From the NCBI RefSeq assembly GCF_002951615.1, contig NZ_CP019062.1, forward strand, positions 3,410,001 through 3,474,000: a stretch of DNA of 64,000 bases, written 5' to 3'. Source of the DNA: Rahnella sikkimica. GTDB lineage: Bacteria > Pseudomonadota > Gammaproteobacteria > Enterobacterales > Enterobacteriaceae. Each line of letters opens with the position of its first letter. Position 1 is the first letter of the stretch. The notes below the pieces were generated by a model, which did not search any database, was not told the DNA's origin, and saw only the letters and a list, made by a program, of their open reading frames with translations. Of this stretch, positions 25,049-34,452 are shown one piece after another. The position numbers were made by a program, and so were the translations under genes.

Positions 25049-27112
25049 TTATCCTTTGATACCGTAATGGCGCAGCATAGCATCCAGCTGCGGCTCACGC
25101 CCGCGGAAGCGTTTGAACAACTCCATCGGCTCTTCGGAGCCGCCGCGCGACAGGATATTATCGAGGAACGACTGCCCGGTTTCGCGGTTGAAAATCCCCT
25201 CTTCTTCGAAGCGCGAATACGCATCGGCAGAGAGCACTTCCGCCCACAGATAGCTGTAGTAACCGGCTGCATAACCGCCTGCGAAAATATGGCTGAACGC
25301 GTGCGGGAAACGGCCCCAGGCTGGAGACGGCACAACCGCAACCTGCTTCTTGATTTCTGCCAGCGTTTGCAGAATTTGCGCGCCTTTCGCCGGGTCATAT
25401 TCCGCGTGCATCCGGAAATCGAACAGCCCGAATTCGAGCTGACGCAGAATAAACAGCGCCGCCTGATAGTTCTTCGCGGCCAGCATCTTATCCAGCATCT
25501 CTTTCGGCAGCGGTTCGCCGGTTTCGAAATGCCCGGAGATAAACGCCAGCGCGTCCGGCTCCCAGCACCAGTTTTCCATAAACTGGCTTGGCAGTTCGAC
25601 GGCATCCCACGGCACACCGGCGATCCCGGCCACTCCTGGGGTGTCGATGCGGGTCAGCATATGATGCAAACCGTGGCCGAATTCGTGGAACAGCGTGGTG
25701 ACTTCGTTGTGCGTGAACAGCGCCGGTTTATTGCCGACCGGGCCATTGAAGTTACAGGTCAGGTACGCGACCGGTTTTTGCAGTTCGCCGTCGGCTTTAC
25801 GCATGCTGCCGACGTAATCGTTCATCCATGCACCGCCGCGTTTGTGTTCGCGGGCGTACAGGTCGAGATAGAAACTGCCGCGCAGATCGCCGGATTCATC
25901 GAACAAATCGAAGAAGCGCACATCTTTGTGCCAGGTTTCCACGTCTTTGCGTTCTTTGGCGGTGATGCCGTAAATGCGTTTCACCACTTCGAACAGCCCT
26001 TCCAGCGCGCGCTGTTCAGGGAAATACGGACGCAGTTGCTCGTCATTGATGGAGAACAAATGCTGTTTCTGTTTTTCGCCGTAGAACGGCAAATCCCAGG
26101 CTTCCATTTCATCCACGCCAAAATGTTCTTTGGCGAAAGCGCGAAGCTGCGCCAGTTCACGTTCGCCCTGCGGGCGGGCACGCGTCGCCAGACCGCTCAG
26201 GAAATCAATTACCTGTTTCGGGCTTTCGGCCATTTTGGTAGCCAGCGACATATCAGCGTAGGAATCAAAGCCCAGCAGTTGCGCCAGTTCGTGACGCAGC
26301 GACAGAATTTCTGCCATCACTTCACTGTTGTCCCACTTACCGGCATTCGGGCCCTGATCGGACGCACGGGTGCCAAACGCGCGGTACATTTCTTCGCGCA
26401 GCGCACGGTTTTCGCCGTAGGTAATCACCGGCAGATAGCTCGGGATATCCAGCGTCAGCAGCCAGCCGTCCTGTTCTTTCGATTCGGCCAGCGCTTTCGC
26501 CGCCGCCAGTGCGCTTTCCGGCAGGCCTTTCAATTCAGCCTCGTCGGTGATCAGCTTGCTCCAGCCCATCGTGGCGTCGAGCACGTTGTTGCTGTACGTC
26601 GAACCCAGCTCGGACAGACGTGCGGAAATTTCGCCGTAACGTTTTTGTTTTTCGACCGGTAAACCGATGCCGGATAACTCGAAATCACGCAGCGCGTTAT
26701 CAATCGCTTTTTTCTGCGCAACGGAGAGCGTATTGAAATGCTCGCTGTCTTTTAAATCGCGGTAAGCCTGATACAAACCGGCGTGCTGCCCGGTCCAGGT
26801 ACTGAACTCGGATAAAATCGGCAGACATTGCTCATACGCTTCACGCAGTTCCGGGCTGTTTTTCACGGCATTCAGATGCCCGACCGGCGACCAGATACGG
26901 CTCAGGCGATCGTCGCTTTCCGCCAGCGGCTGGCACAGATTTTCCCAGGTATAAGGCGCGCCCTGCGCCACTACGCGTTCAATCGCCTGGCGGCTTTCTT
27001 CGATCGCAGATTTCATCGCAGGGACGATATGTTCAGGTTGGATCGCAGAGAAAGGCGGCAGGGAGAACGGTTTTAAGAGCGGATTGTTCGACGCGTTTTG
27101 CTGTTCAGTCAT
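25049..27112 (-). CDS. prlC: Oligopeptidase A
   Basis: 687 residues (E. coli 680), M3 zinc metallopeptidase with HEFGHGLHH as the zinc motif near residue 475 and the downstream glutamate in ELPSQFMENW. It is a cytoplasmic enzyme that degrades signal peptides and other short peptides. A few extra N-terminal residues (MTEQQNASNN) precede the conserved NPLLKPFSLPPF. The ATG at 27112 follows AAGGAC. A long antisense open frame (25067-26662) is a shadow. Confidence 0.96.
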   Translation of the reverse strand: MTEQQNASNNPLLKPFSLPPFSAIQPEHIVPAMKSAIEESRQAIERVVAQGAPYTWENLCQPLAESDDRLSRIWSPVGHLNAVKNSPELREAYEQCLPILSEFSTWTGQHAGLYQAYRDLKDSEHFNTLSVAQKKAIDNALRDFELSGIGLPVEKQKRYGEISARLSELGSTYSNNVLDATMGWSKLITDEAELKGLPESALAAAKALAESKEQDGWLLTLDIPSYLPVITYGENRALREEMYRAFGTRASDQGPNAGKWDNSEVMAEILSLRHELAQLLGFDSYADMSLATKMAESPKQVIDFLSGLATRARPQGERELAQLRAFAKEHFGVDEMEAWDLPFYGEKQKQHLFSINDEQLRPYFPEQRALEGLFEVVKRIYGITAKERKDVETWHKDVRFFDLFDESGDLRGSFYLDLYAREHKRGGAWMNDYVGSMRKADGELQKPVAYLTCNFNGPVGNKPALFTHNEVTTLFHEFGHGLHHMLTRIDTPGVAGIAGVPWDAVELPSQFMENWCWEPDALAFISGHFETGEPLPKEMLDKMLAAKNYQAALFILRQLEFGLFDFRMHAEYDPAKGAQILQTLAEIKKQVAVVPSPAWGRFPHAFSHIFAGGYAAGYYSYLWAEVLSADAYSRFEEEGIFNRETGQSFLDNILSRGGSEEPMELFKRFRGREPQLDAMLRHYGIKG

Positions 27113-27447
27113 AGGGCCAGTCCTTCGTTAATTCGGGTGGGTTTGATGCGCCTGAGGCGCACCACGCCGTGAATTCGGGTCGTCTTAAAGATGACGTAAC
27201 TTCTAACATGCGGTCAAGTTACGGGGAAATCAATGGATCCGGCGAATTTGTCCCGCCAGAAGAAGTTATTCACCCTATCAATCACTCCCATCTGAAACAT
27301 CACTCTCATTTTGGATCTGCCTCGCACTTTTCAGCATTCATTCTGCCTGCCGGATAAACCTTATTTACAGCAGGGTTAATCGTGTTATTTTTCATCTGGC
27401 ATATGCCAGTTAAGAAAATCCAAAACACATCAGGGAAAGAGAGAAAG
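27113..27447. other. prlC / beta-glucoside operon divergent intergenic region
   Basis: 335 bp. A GCGCC-TGA-GGCGC hairpin (27148-27160) lies in the prlC leader, flanked by two copies of AATTCGGGT. A perfect 14-bp palindrome (27396-27409) lies before the operon to the right. No gene was seen; the frame from 27382 is an upstream extension of the GH4 gene. Confidence 0.5.
27396..27409. promoter_or_regulatory. Palindromic operator candidate for the beta-glucoside operon
   Basis: CTGGCATATGCCAG is a perfect 14-bp palindrome ending 38 bp before the GH4 start codon. The GntR-type regulator of the operon is a natural candidate, though its own promoter carries a different dyad. Confidence 0.45.
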
Positions 27448-28779
27448 ATGAAAAAACTCAAGGTTGTCACGCTGGGCGGCGGGTCAAGTTACACGCCGGA
27501 ACTGATTGAAGGCTTTATACGTCGCTACGATGAATTACCGGTCACCGATTACTGGCTGGTGGATATCGACGCGGGAGCGGAGAAGCTGAAAATTGTCGGG
27601 GAACTGGCAAAACGCATGGTGAAGAAATCAGGATTACCGATGACGGTTCACCTCACAACCCACCGCAATGAAGCGCTGTTTGACGCGGATTTCGTCACCA
27701 CGCAATTGCGCGTCGGCCAGCAGGAGGCGCGCATTCACGATGAAGCCATTCCGCTGAAATACGGCGTTCTCGGGCAGGAAACCACCGGCGCGGGCGGCTT
27801 TATGAAAGCGCAGCGCACCATTCCCGTCCTGCTGGATTTATGTCGCGATATGGAAAGGCTTTGCCCGGAGGCGTGGCTGATCAATTTCACCAATCCCGCC
27901 GGGATTGTCACCGAAGCCATCGGAAAATATTCGCCCATCAAAACGCTGGGGATTTGCAGCGGCGCGAACAACATGATGATGGATATTGCGGGCGTTTACG
28001 GCGTTGAGCGCCGCGATGTTTACGCCAGAGTCATGGGGCTGAATCACCTGATATTTGCCGATCAGATTGCGGTACAAGGCCAGGATGTCACCGCCGAATT
28101 TATTGAAAAACTGGCGAAAAGCGCGGGCGGCAGTTCTTTAAAAAACATCCCGGATATCGGTTTGCCGCCTGATTTTATCCGCGCGCTCGGCCTGTTCCCG
28201 CTCTCTTACCTGAAATACTTTTATCTCAGCCGGGAAATGGTGGAACACAGCCTTCAGGACAGCAAAGCGCACGGCACACGCGGCGAGCAGACCCGCGAAA
28301 TAGAGCGGCAGCTCTTTGAGATTTATAAAAATCCTCAGCTTGAGTCCAAACCGAAAGAGCTGGAAAGCCGAGGTGGTGCGTACTACTCGGAAACGGCCTG
28401 CTCCATCATCAGCTCAATCTATAACGACAAGAAAGAAATCCACGTCGTGAATACGCCGAACCGCGGCGCAACGCGCGATCTGGACGATGAAAGCGTTGTG
28501 GAAACCAACGCCATGATTGACCGTCAGGGCGCGCATCCGCTGGCCTATGGCCGCCTGCCGGTGAAAATACGCGGCCTGATCCAGAGCGTGAAAGCGTTTG
28601 AAGAGCTCACCATAGAGGCCGCCGTCACCGGCGATTATTCCACGGCGTTAATGGCACTGTCGGTGCATCCGTTGATCCCGTCCGTGGATATCGCCGGGAA
28701 GATCCTCGATGAATATCTGGCGGTCAACCGGCCATTCTTACCGCAATATAAATTTGGCAAAGCGGGGGAAATAGCATGA
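27448..28779 (+). CDS. GH4 6-phospho-beta-glucosidase (CelF/LicH-like)
   Basis: 443 residues from the ATG at 27448, which follows GGAAAGAGAG; the open frame extends 22 codons further without a ribosome site. The N-terminal NAD-binding fold has VVTLGGGSSYTPELI. The Mn-site residues are in ICSGANN (C170) and GLNH (H200), with NFTNPAG before them. GH4 enzymes hydrolyse 6-phospho-glucosides through NAD-dependent oxidation and elimination. Its substrate would be the product of the co-transcribed PTS IIC, probably a cellobiose- or aryl-glucoside-type sugar. Confidence 0.9.
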   Translation: MKKLKVVTLGGGSSYTPELIEGFIRRYDELPVTDYWLVDIDAGAEKLKIVGELAKRMVKKSGLPMTVHLTTHRNEALFDADFVTTQLRVGQQEARIHDEAIPLKYGVLGQETTGAGGFMKAQRTIPVLLDLCRDMERLCPEAWLINFTNPAGIVTEAIGKYSPIKTLGICSGANNMMMDIAGVYGVERRDVYARVMGLNHLIFADQIAVQGQDVTAEFIEKLAKSAGGSSLKNIPDIGLPPDFIRALGLFPLSYLKYFYLSREMVEHSLQDSKAHGTRGEQTREIERQLFEIYKNPQLESKPKELESRGGAYYSETACSIISSIYNDKKEIHVVNTPNRGATRDLDDESVVETNAMIDRQGAHPLAYGRLPVKIRGLIQSVKAFEELTIEAAVTGDYSTALMALSVHPLIPSVDIAGKILDEYLAVNRPFLPQYKFGKAGEIA

Positions 28780-30029
28780 TGAAATTTTTGGAATCCCGCG
28801 TGGTGCCCTGTCTGGTAAAAGTCGGCGAAAACGTGATTCTGGTTGCCGTCAGAAACGGCATCACGCTCACGTTGCCGTTTATTATTGCCGGCAGCGTGTT
28901 TTTAATTATTGCCAACCTGCCTATTCCCGGCTGGACGGAATATCTCGGCACCTTTGGCACGGCGCTGAATGTGCCGGTTATCGTCACCTTCGGCATTATT
29001 GGTTTAATCGCCGCGATAGGTATCAGTTACAACCTGGCGAAGCATTATAAACTCGACGGGCTGACGTGCAGCGGCATTACCGTCGCCGTTTTTCTGATGG
29101 CACAGCTTGATGATAATTATCTGCTGAACGTCGATAACCTCGGCGCGTCGGGGTTATTTTCCGCCATTATCCTGTCAGTGCTGACCGTTTATATCATCCG
29201 CTTTTTCATTGAGCATAAAATCTATATCCGGCTGCCGGAAAACGTGCCGCCTGCAGTGTTGCAGTCGTTTGTCAGCGTGATCCCGGCGTTTGTCTGTCTG
29301 GCACTGGTCTGGTTTGTCAGGGTGATTTTGCACTTTGATATCAACGCATTCTTCACGCTGATCCTCAGCCCGCTGGTGATGGGTCTGGGAACATTGCCCG
29401 GCATGTTGATTCTGGTGTTTCTGATTTCCCTGCTTTGGTGCTGCGGAATACACGGCACCAACGTGTTATCTGGTATTACCGCGCCGATCTTCCTGAAATT
29501 CATCGTCGAAAATACGCAGGCTTATCTCAGTCATCAGCCAATCCCGCATATCTTTGCTGAAGGGTTTTATAACTTCTTCATCTGTACCGGCGGATCAGGC
29601 GCGACGATGGGTTTAGTTCTGGCGATGATGGTTTCCAAAAGCCGTTATTACAAATCGCTGGGCAGAATGGCGTTTGCGCCGTCCCTGTTTTGTATTAACG
29701 AGCCGGTCATTTTCGGTGTGCCGATGGTTTTCAATCCGCTGATGATGTTGCCGTTAATCGTCACGCCGATGTTGCTGTGTACGATGTCTTATTTCCTGAT
29801 GGAATTTAATATCATTGGCCGCCCTGTTTTGCAGATCCCCTGGACCATGCCGCCGTTCCTTAATGCGTATTTTGCCACCGGCGGAAATATTCCTGCTGCA
29901 ATCTGGTCAGGCGTCATGATTATTATTTCGACAATCATTTATTATCCTTTTTTCCGCTTGCTGGAAAAGAAACAACTGGCGGCCGAACTCGCCGAAATCC
30001 CGGCAAACGCGCCGCAGGTCAGTGCATAA
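28776..30029 (+). CDS. PTS lactose/cellobiose-family permease, EIIC
   Basis: 417 residues, a membrane protein of the CelB type. Family blocks are PFIIAGSVFLIIANLPIPGW, WCCGIHGTNVLSGI, FICTGGSGATMGL and FCINEPVIFGVPMVFNP. It overlaps the GH4 gene by 4 bp (ATGA), so the two are translationally coupled. No IIA or IIB gene is in this operon, so it must use partners encoded elsewhere. A cognate-type IIB gene begins at the left edge of the window. Confidence 0.9.
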   Translation: MMKFLESRVVPCLVKVGENVILVAVRNGITLTLPFIIAGSVFLIIANLPIPGWTEYLGTFGTALNVPVIVTFGIIGLIAAIGISYNLAKHYKLDGLTCSGITVAVFLMAQLDDNYLLNVDNLGASGLFSAIILSVLTVYIIRFFIEHKIYIRLPENVPPAVLQSFVSVIPAFVCLALVWFVRVILHFDINAFFTLILSPLVMGLGTLPGMLILVFLISLLWCCGIHGTNVLSGITAPIFLKFIVENTQAYLSHQPIPHIFAEGFYNFFICTGGSGATMGLVLAMMVSKSRYYKSLGRMAFAPSLFCINEPVIFGVPMVFNPLMMLPLIVTPMLLCTMSYFLMEFNIIGRPVLQIPWTMPPFLNAYFATGGNIPAAIWSGVMIIISTIIYYPFFRLLEKKQLAAELAEIPANAPQVSA

Positions 30030-30054
30030 ATTTTCTCAAAGGGAGTTTATTATC

Positions 30055-31092
30055 ATGATGATACACAGTGCCTTTATAGGATTCGGCAAAAGCGCAACGC
30101 GTTACCATTTGCCTTACGTTTTTCAGCGCCGCGACACGTTTCGTGTGAAGACGATTTTCGATGTGGTCCGCCGCCCCGCGCTGGAAGCAGAAAGCGAATA
30201 TCAGGGCATCCATTTCACCGACAATCTGAACGATATCCTGCTCGATGAAAGCATCACGCTGGTGACGCTCTGCACGCCGCCGGAGACGCATTATGACTAC
30301 GCGCGGCAATGTCTGGAGCACGGGAAAAACGTCATTGTCGAAAAACCGTTTACCCGCACGCTGGCGGAAGCAGAAGCGCTGTTTGCTCTGGCGGCTGAAA
30401 AAGGCTTAACGGTCACACCTTTCCAGAATCGCCGTTTCGACAGCTGTTTTCTGGCCGCAAAAAAAGTGATTAACAGCGGCGTGCTCGGGAAACTCGTCGA
30501 GTTCGAAAGCCATTTCGACTATTTCCGCCCCGATGCGCCGGATGCGCCCGGTGATTTCACCCACGGCGCGTTTTACGGGCTGGGCATGCATCTTATCGAT
30601 CAGGTCGTCAGCCTGTTCGGGCGGCCGGAATTTGTGCATTACGATATCCGCGCCGTCAGAAATAAAAATAACCCTGACGATACGTTTGAATTGCAGCTTT
30701 ATTACGGCGATATCAAAGCGATAGTGAAATGCAGCCATCTGGTCATGCTGCCTTACCCGAAATTCATTGTTCACGGCGAAAACGGGTCATTCATTAAACT
30801 GAATATCGACCAGCAGGAAACATCGCTTAAATCCGGAATAATGCCGGGCAGCAATCATTTCGGCAAAGATCCAGAATGGGGTGTGCTGAAATATCAGAAT
30901 GTACAGGGCGAAATGATCACCGAAAAAGTGGATGCCGGAACCGGCGATTACGGCCGGGTTTATGACGCGGTTTATGACACGCTGATCCATAAAAAACCGG
31001 TGTATGTACCGCAGCAGGACGTATTAACCACCATGGAAATATTGCATCGTGCCTTTGAGCAACCGGCACCGGCGCTGATTAAACTCCGTTAG
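30055..31092 (+). CDS. Gfo/Idh/MocA-family oxidoreductase, YhhX-like
   Basis: About 345 residues from the ATG at 30055, preceded by GGGAG. The N-terminal NAD(P)-binding motif is FIGFGKSATRYHLPYV. The catalytic EKP lies in VIVEKPFTRTLAEAE, and QNRRFDSCFLAAKKV, ESHFDYFRPDAP and DDTFELQLYYGD follow. These blocks match E. coli YhhX closely. Its reaction is unknown. It sits in the beta-glucoside operon, perhaps oxidising or epimerising a sugar moiety. In E. coli yhhX lies beside ryhB, where it is missing here. Confidence 0.88.
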   Translation: MMIHSAFIGFGKSATRYHLPYVFQRRDTFRVKTIFDVVRRPALEAESEYQGIHFTDNLNDILLDESITLVTLCTPPETHYDYARQCLEHGKNVIVEKPFTRTLAEAEALFALAAEKGLTVTPFQNRRFDSCFLAAKKVINSGVLGKLVEFESHFDYFRPDAPDAPGDFTHGAFYGLGMHLIDQVVSLFGRPEFVHYDIRAVRNKNNPDDTFELQLYYGDIKAIVKCSHLVMLPYPKFIVHGENGSFIKLNIDQQETSLKSGIMPGSNHFGKDPEWGVLKYQNVQGEMITEKVDAGTGDYGRVYDAVYDTLIHKKPVYVPQQDVLTTMEILHRAFEQPAPALIKLR

Positions 31093-31143
31093 CCACACCC
31101 GCGCGCCGCCCGTTTTTCACGGTGGCGCGCTCTGATGACACCT

Positions 31144-31164
31144 CAGTATGTTCTGTTTATACTG
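31144..31164. promoter_or_regulatory. Dyad upstream of the gntR-type gene
   Basis: CAGTAT-N9-ATACTG, a 6-bp dyad 35 bp before the regulator start. It is a plausible autoregulatory operator. No second copy was seen near the operon promoter. Confidence 0.35.
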
Positions 31165-31199
31165 CCCGAAAATAAACCGCTGCAAGAAGGCGTTACTCC

Positions 31200-31928
31200 A
31201 TGGCCGCCCGCTACATTGATATTAAAAACAGCCTGAAACAGGCGATCCTCAATAATGAATATCGTGTCGGAGATAAAATTCCTTCTGAGCGGGAATTAGC
31301 GCTGCACTACGACGTCACGCGCGTCACCTTGCAAAAAGCCATGCATGTGCTGGAACAGGAAGGCTTTATCGAGCGTATCCACGGCAAAGGCATGTACGTC
31401 ACTAAAGTGATTGAAGATAACGTTTATTTGCTCAACAACGGCACAAGCGATTCTATTCTGGGCTTTTCGCGTGAATTTAAAAATCAGGTCAAAGTCTCCA
31501 GTAAACTGATTACGTTAAACAAAATTGCCGCAGGCGAATATATCGCCGCTCAGCTTGATATTCACGCGGATGCCGATATTCATTATATCCGCCGCATCCG
31601 GCTGGTCGATAACGTGCCGGTTCTGATCGAAGACTCGTATATTCCCTGCGCTGTCATAGCGTCAATTCCTGAAGCCGTTTTACAGAAAGCGTCTTTATAT
31701 GAATATATTGAAAACAAAACCGGCCGGAAAATTAAATTCTACAATTCGGTGATTGAAGCTGCGCTGTTCGACGAAACGCTGTCGGCATTGCTGAACATCG
31801 AAACCGGCAGCCCGATGCTGAAAGTCTCCGGCGTCACCAAACTGGAGGACGGTAAAGCCTTCAACTACTCCATCAGTTTTAACCGCGCGGACATGTTTAA
31901 AATTAAGAACAGCTGGGTCGGGAAGTAA
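31200..31928 (+). CDS. GntR-family regulator, HutC subfamily (UTRA domain)
   Basis: 242 residues. The N-terminal winged helix carries YRVGDKIPSERELALHYDV and TRVTLQKAMHVLEQEGFIERIHGKGMYV (about 20-68). The C-terminal UTRA effector domain (about 90-240) has LDIHADADIHYIRRIRLVDN and YIPCAVIASIPE. Such proteins usually respond to a phosphorylated sugar. It follows the beta-glucoside genes in the same direction and is the likely local regulator. Confidence 0.88.
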   Translation: MAARYIDIKNSLKQAILNNEYRVGDKIPSERELALHYDVTRVTLQKAMHVLEQEGFIERIHGKGMYVTKVIEDNVYLLNNGTSDSILGFSREFKNQVKVSSKLITLNKIAAGEYIAAQLDIHADADIHYIRRIRLVDNVPVLIEDSYIPCAVIASIPEAVLQKASLYEYIENKTGRKIKFYNSVIEAALFDETLSALLNIETGSPMLKVSGVTKLEDGKAFNYSISFNRADMFKIKNSWVGK

Positions 31929-32006
31929 GATGGCGGCGTTTTACGGGCAACTTGAAGGCCGAATGTTTATACTGTCGCCAATACGCCACTCCGGAATGAT
32001 AAAGTT

Positions 32007-32849
32007 ATGTTGAGTTACCGCCACAGTTTTCACGCCGGCAACCATGCCGACGTCCTGAAACACACCGTTCAGAGCCTGATCATTGAATCTCTGAAAGAAA
32101 AAGAAAAGCCCTTCCTTTATCTCGATACCCACGCGGGTGCCGGGCGCTATCAGCTGAGTGGCGAACACGCCGAACGTACCGGCGAATATCTGGAAGGCAT
32201 CGCGCGCATCTGGCAGCGTGATGATATTCCTGAAGAAATGTCGGCCTACATGTCCGTCGTGAATCACTTCAACCGCAACGAGAACCTGCGTTATTATCCG
32301 GGTTCACCGCTGATTGCCCGCCAGTTGTTGCGCGAAGACGACAGACTGCACCTGACCGAACTGCATCCGAGCGATTTCCCGCTGCTGCGCAGTGAGTTCC
32401 TGAAAGATGACCGTACCCGTCTTGCGCGAGCCGATGGATATCAGCAACTGAAAGCCCAGTTACCGCCACCGTCCCGTCGTGGGCTGATCCTGATGGACCC
32501 GCCATACGAAATGAAAACCGATTATCAGGACGTGGTTAAAGGCATTCAGGAAGGCTACAAGCGTTTTGCCACCGGCACATACGCGCTGTGGTATCCGGTG
32601 GTAATGCGCCAGCAAATCAAAAAAATGCTGCGTGATCTCGAAGCGACCGGCATCCGCCGTATTCTGCAAATCGAGCTGGGCGTGCGTCCGGACAGCGATC
32701 AGCGCGGCATGACGGCCTCCGGCATGATTGTGATTAACCCGCCGTGGAAGCTCGAACAGCAGATGAACAACGTGCTGCCGTGGTTGCTGAAAGTGCTGGT
32801 CCCTTCCGGTACCGGCCACACCACCGTGAACTGGGTTGTGCCCGAGTAA
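32007..32849 (+). CDS. rlmJ: 23S rRNA (adenine-2030-N6) methyltransferase RlmJ
   Basis: 280 residues, the E. coli length. It starts MLSYRHSFHAGNHADVLKH with DTHAGAGRYQLS (SAM site, about 40-51) and the N6-adenine methylase motif LMDPPYEMK (about 162-170). It modifies A2030 of 23S rRNA. It lies next to gor as in E. coli. Confidence 0.96.
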   Translation: MLSYRHSFHAGNHADVLKHTVQSLIIESLKEKEKPFLYLDTHAGAGRYQLSGEHAERTGEYLEGIARIWQRDDIPEEMSAYMSVVNHFNRNENLRYYPGSPLIARQLLREDDRLHLTELHPSDFPLLRSEFLKDDRTRLARADGYQQLKAQLPPPSRRGLILMDPPYEMKTDYQDVVKGIQEGYKRFATGTYALWYPVVMRQQIKKMLRDLEATGIRRILQIELGVRPDSDQRGMTASGMIVINPPWKLEQQMNNVLPWLLKVLVPSGTGHTTVNWVVPE

Positions 32850-32866
32850 GTAAAGTTTTTCCCCTC

Positions 32867-32893
32867 GCTGAGACCTTTTTCTAAGGTCTCAGC
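32867..32893 (+). terminator. Stem-loop after rlmJ
   Basis: GCTGAGACCTT-TTTCT-AAGGTCTCAGC, an 11-bp perfect stem. No T tail follows, so it may be an mRNA 3'-end protector rather than a strict terminator. Confidence 0.5.
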
Positions 32894-33025
32894 TATCAAA
32901 CCTATTACAGCCATTGATCCAAACTTTGCGACAAAACTCATTCCCGCGCTAAACTCACAGGCAATTTTTAAGATTAGCGACGCCGGTATGGCGTTCTTCA
33001 TTTTTGACAACTCATGGAAAATCCG

Positions 33026-34378
33026 ATGACCAAACATTATGACTATCTGGCAATTGGCGGCGGCAGCGGCGGTATCGCATCAATCAACCGTGCAGCCATG
33101 TATGGGAAAAAATGTGCGCTGATCGAAGCTAAAGAGCTGGGCGGTACGTGCGTCAACGTGGGTTGTGTCCCGAAAAAAGTGATGTGGCACGCCGCGCAAA
33201 TCGCAGAAGCCATCCGCAATTACGGCCCGGATTACGGTTTTGATACCACGGTTAACAGTTTCAACTGGAAAACGCTGGTCGCCAACCGTACCGCCTACAT
33301 CGACCGTATCCACACCTCGTACGACAACGTGCTGGGCAAAAATAACGTTGATGTGATCAAAGGTTTTGCGCGCTTTGTTGACTCACACACCGTTGAAGTG
33401 AACGGCGAGAAGATCACCGCAGATCACATCCTGATCGCCACCGGCGGCCGTCCGAGCCATCCAGATATTCCCGGTGCAGAATACGGCATCGATTCCGACG
33501 GTTTCTTTGATCTGACCGAAATGCCAAAACGCGTTGCGGTTGTCGGCGCAGGTTACATCGCCGTGGAAATCGCCGGTGTGATGAACGGACTGGGCGCGGA
33601 AACTCACCTGTTCGTGCGTAAACACGCGCCGCTGCGCACCTTTGATCCGCTGATGGTTGATACGCTGGTTGAAGTGATGGAAGCCGAAGGTCCTGCGCTG
33701 CATAAAGAATCCATTCCGAAAGAAGTGGTGAAAAATGCAGACGGCAGCCTCACGCTGAAACTGGAAAACGGTCAGGAATTTGAAGTCGACAGCCTGGTTT
33801 GGGCGATTGGCCGCGAACCGGAAACCGACAACTTCAACCTGAAAGCGACCGGCGTGAACACCAACGAAAAAGGTTACATCGTCGTCGATAAATTCCAGAA
33901 CACCAGCGTTCCGGGCATTTACGCGGTGGGCGATAACACCGGTGCCGTCGAACTGACGCCAGTGGCCGTTGCAGCGGGTCGTCGTCTTTCCGAGCGCCTG
34001 TTCAACAACAAGCCGGACGAGCATCTGGATTACAGCAACATCGCTACCGTCGTGTTCAGCCATCCGCCAATCGGCACGGTCGGCCTGACTGAACCGCAGG
34101 CTATCGAACAGTACGGCGCAGAAAACGTGAAAGTGTATAAATCCGCGTTCACCGCGATGTATACCGCCGTGACGCAGCACCGCCAGCCATGCCGCATGAA
34201 ACTGGTGTGCGTCGGTAAAGAAGAGAAAATCGTCGGCATCCACGGCATCGGTTACGGCATGGACGAAATGTTGCAGGGCTTCGCGGTCGCACTGAAAATG
34301 GGCGCCACCAAAAAAGACTTCGACAACACCGTCGCAATCCACCCGACCGGCGCGGAAGAGTTTGTAACGATGCGTTAA
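33026..34378 (+). CDS. gor: Glutathione reductase
   Basis: 450 residues, matching E. coli Gor from the start [19 protein letters not shown]. The ATG at 33026 is preferred over one 12 bp upstream. The redox-active disulfide is C42/C47 in [13 protein letters not shown]. The NADPH-binding motif is [14 protein letters not shown], and the C-terminal HPTGAEE carries the catalytic His. The FAD enzyme keeps glutathione reduced in the cytoplasm. Confidence 0.97.
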   Translation: MTKHYDYLAIGGGSGGIASINRAAMYGKKCALIEAKELGGTCVNVGCVPKKVMWHAAQIAEAIRNYGPDYGFDTTVNSFNWKTLVANRTAYIDRIHTSYDNVLGKNNVDVIKGFARFVDSHTVEVNGEKITADHILIATGGRPSHPDIPGAEYGIDSDGFFDLTEMPKRVAVVGAGYIAVEIAGVMNGLGAETHLFVRKHAPLRTFDPLMVDTLVEVMEAEGPALHKESIPKEVVKNADGSLTLKLENGQEFEVDSLVWAIGREPETDNFNLKATGVNTNEKGYIVVDKFQNTSVPGIYAVGDNTGAVELTPVAVAAGRRLSERLFNNKPDEHLDYSNIATVVFSHPPIGTVGLTEPQAIEQYGAENVKVYKSAFTAMYTAVTQHRQPCRMKLVCVGKEEKIVGIHGIGYGMDEMLQGFAVALKMGATKKDFDNTVAIHPTGAEEFVTMR

Positions 34379-34410
34379 TTCACCGCAAGGTGTGTGAAAG
34401 CATTAAATAT

Positions 34411-34446
34411 AAGGGCTTCAGACTCCCATATCTGAAGCCTTTTTTA
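34411..34446 (+). terminator. gor terminator
   Basis: AGGGCTTCAGA and TCTGAAGCCT form the stem, followed by six T residues. It may also serve the convergent cho gene, though its T run there is weaker. Confidence 0.88.
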
Positions 34447-34452
34447 TTACCT

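Noticed and set aside
25067..26662. 531-codon rightward frame
   Set aside because: It is a mirror of prlC codon bias; the translation is His/Arg/Gln-rich with no known domain.
33383..34342. 319-codon leftward frame opposite gor
   Set aside because: Shadow of gor with no recognisable motif or ribosome site.
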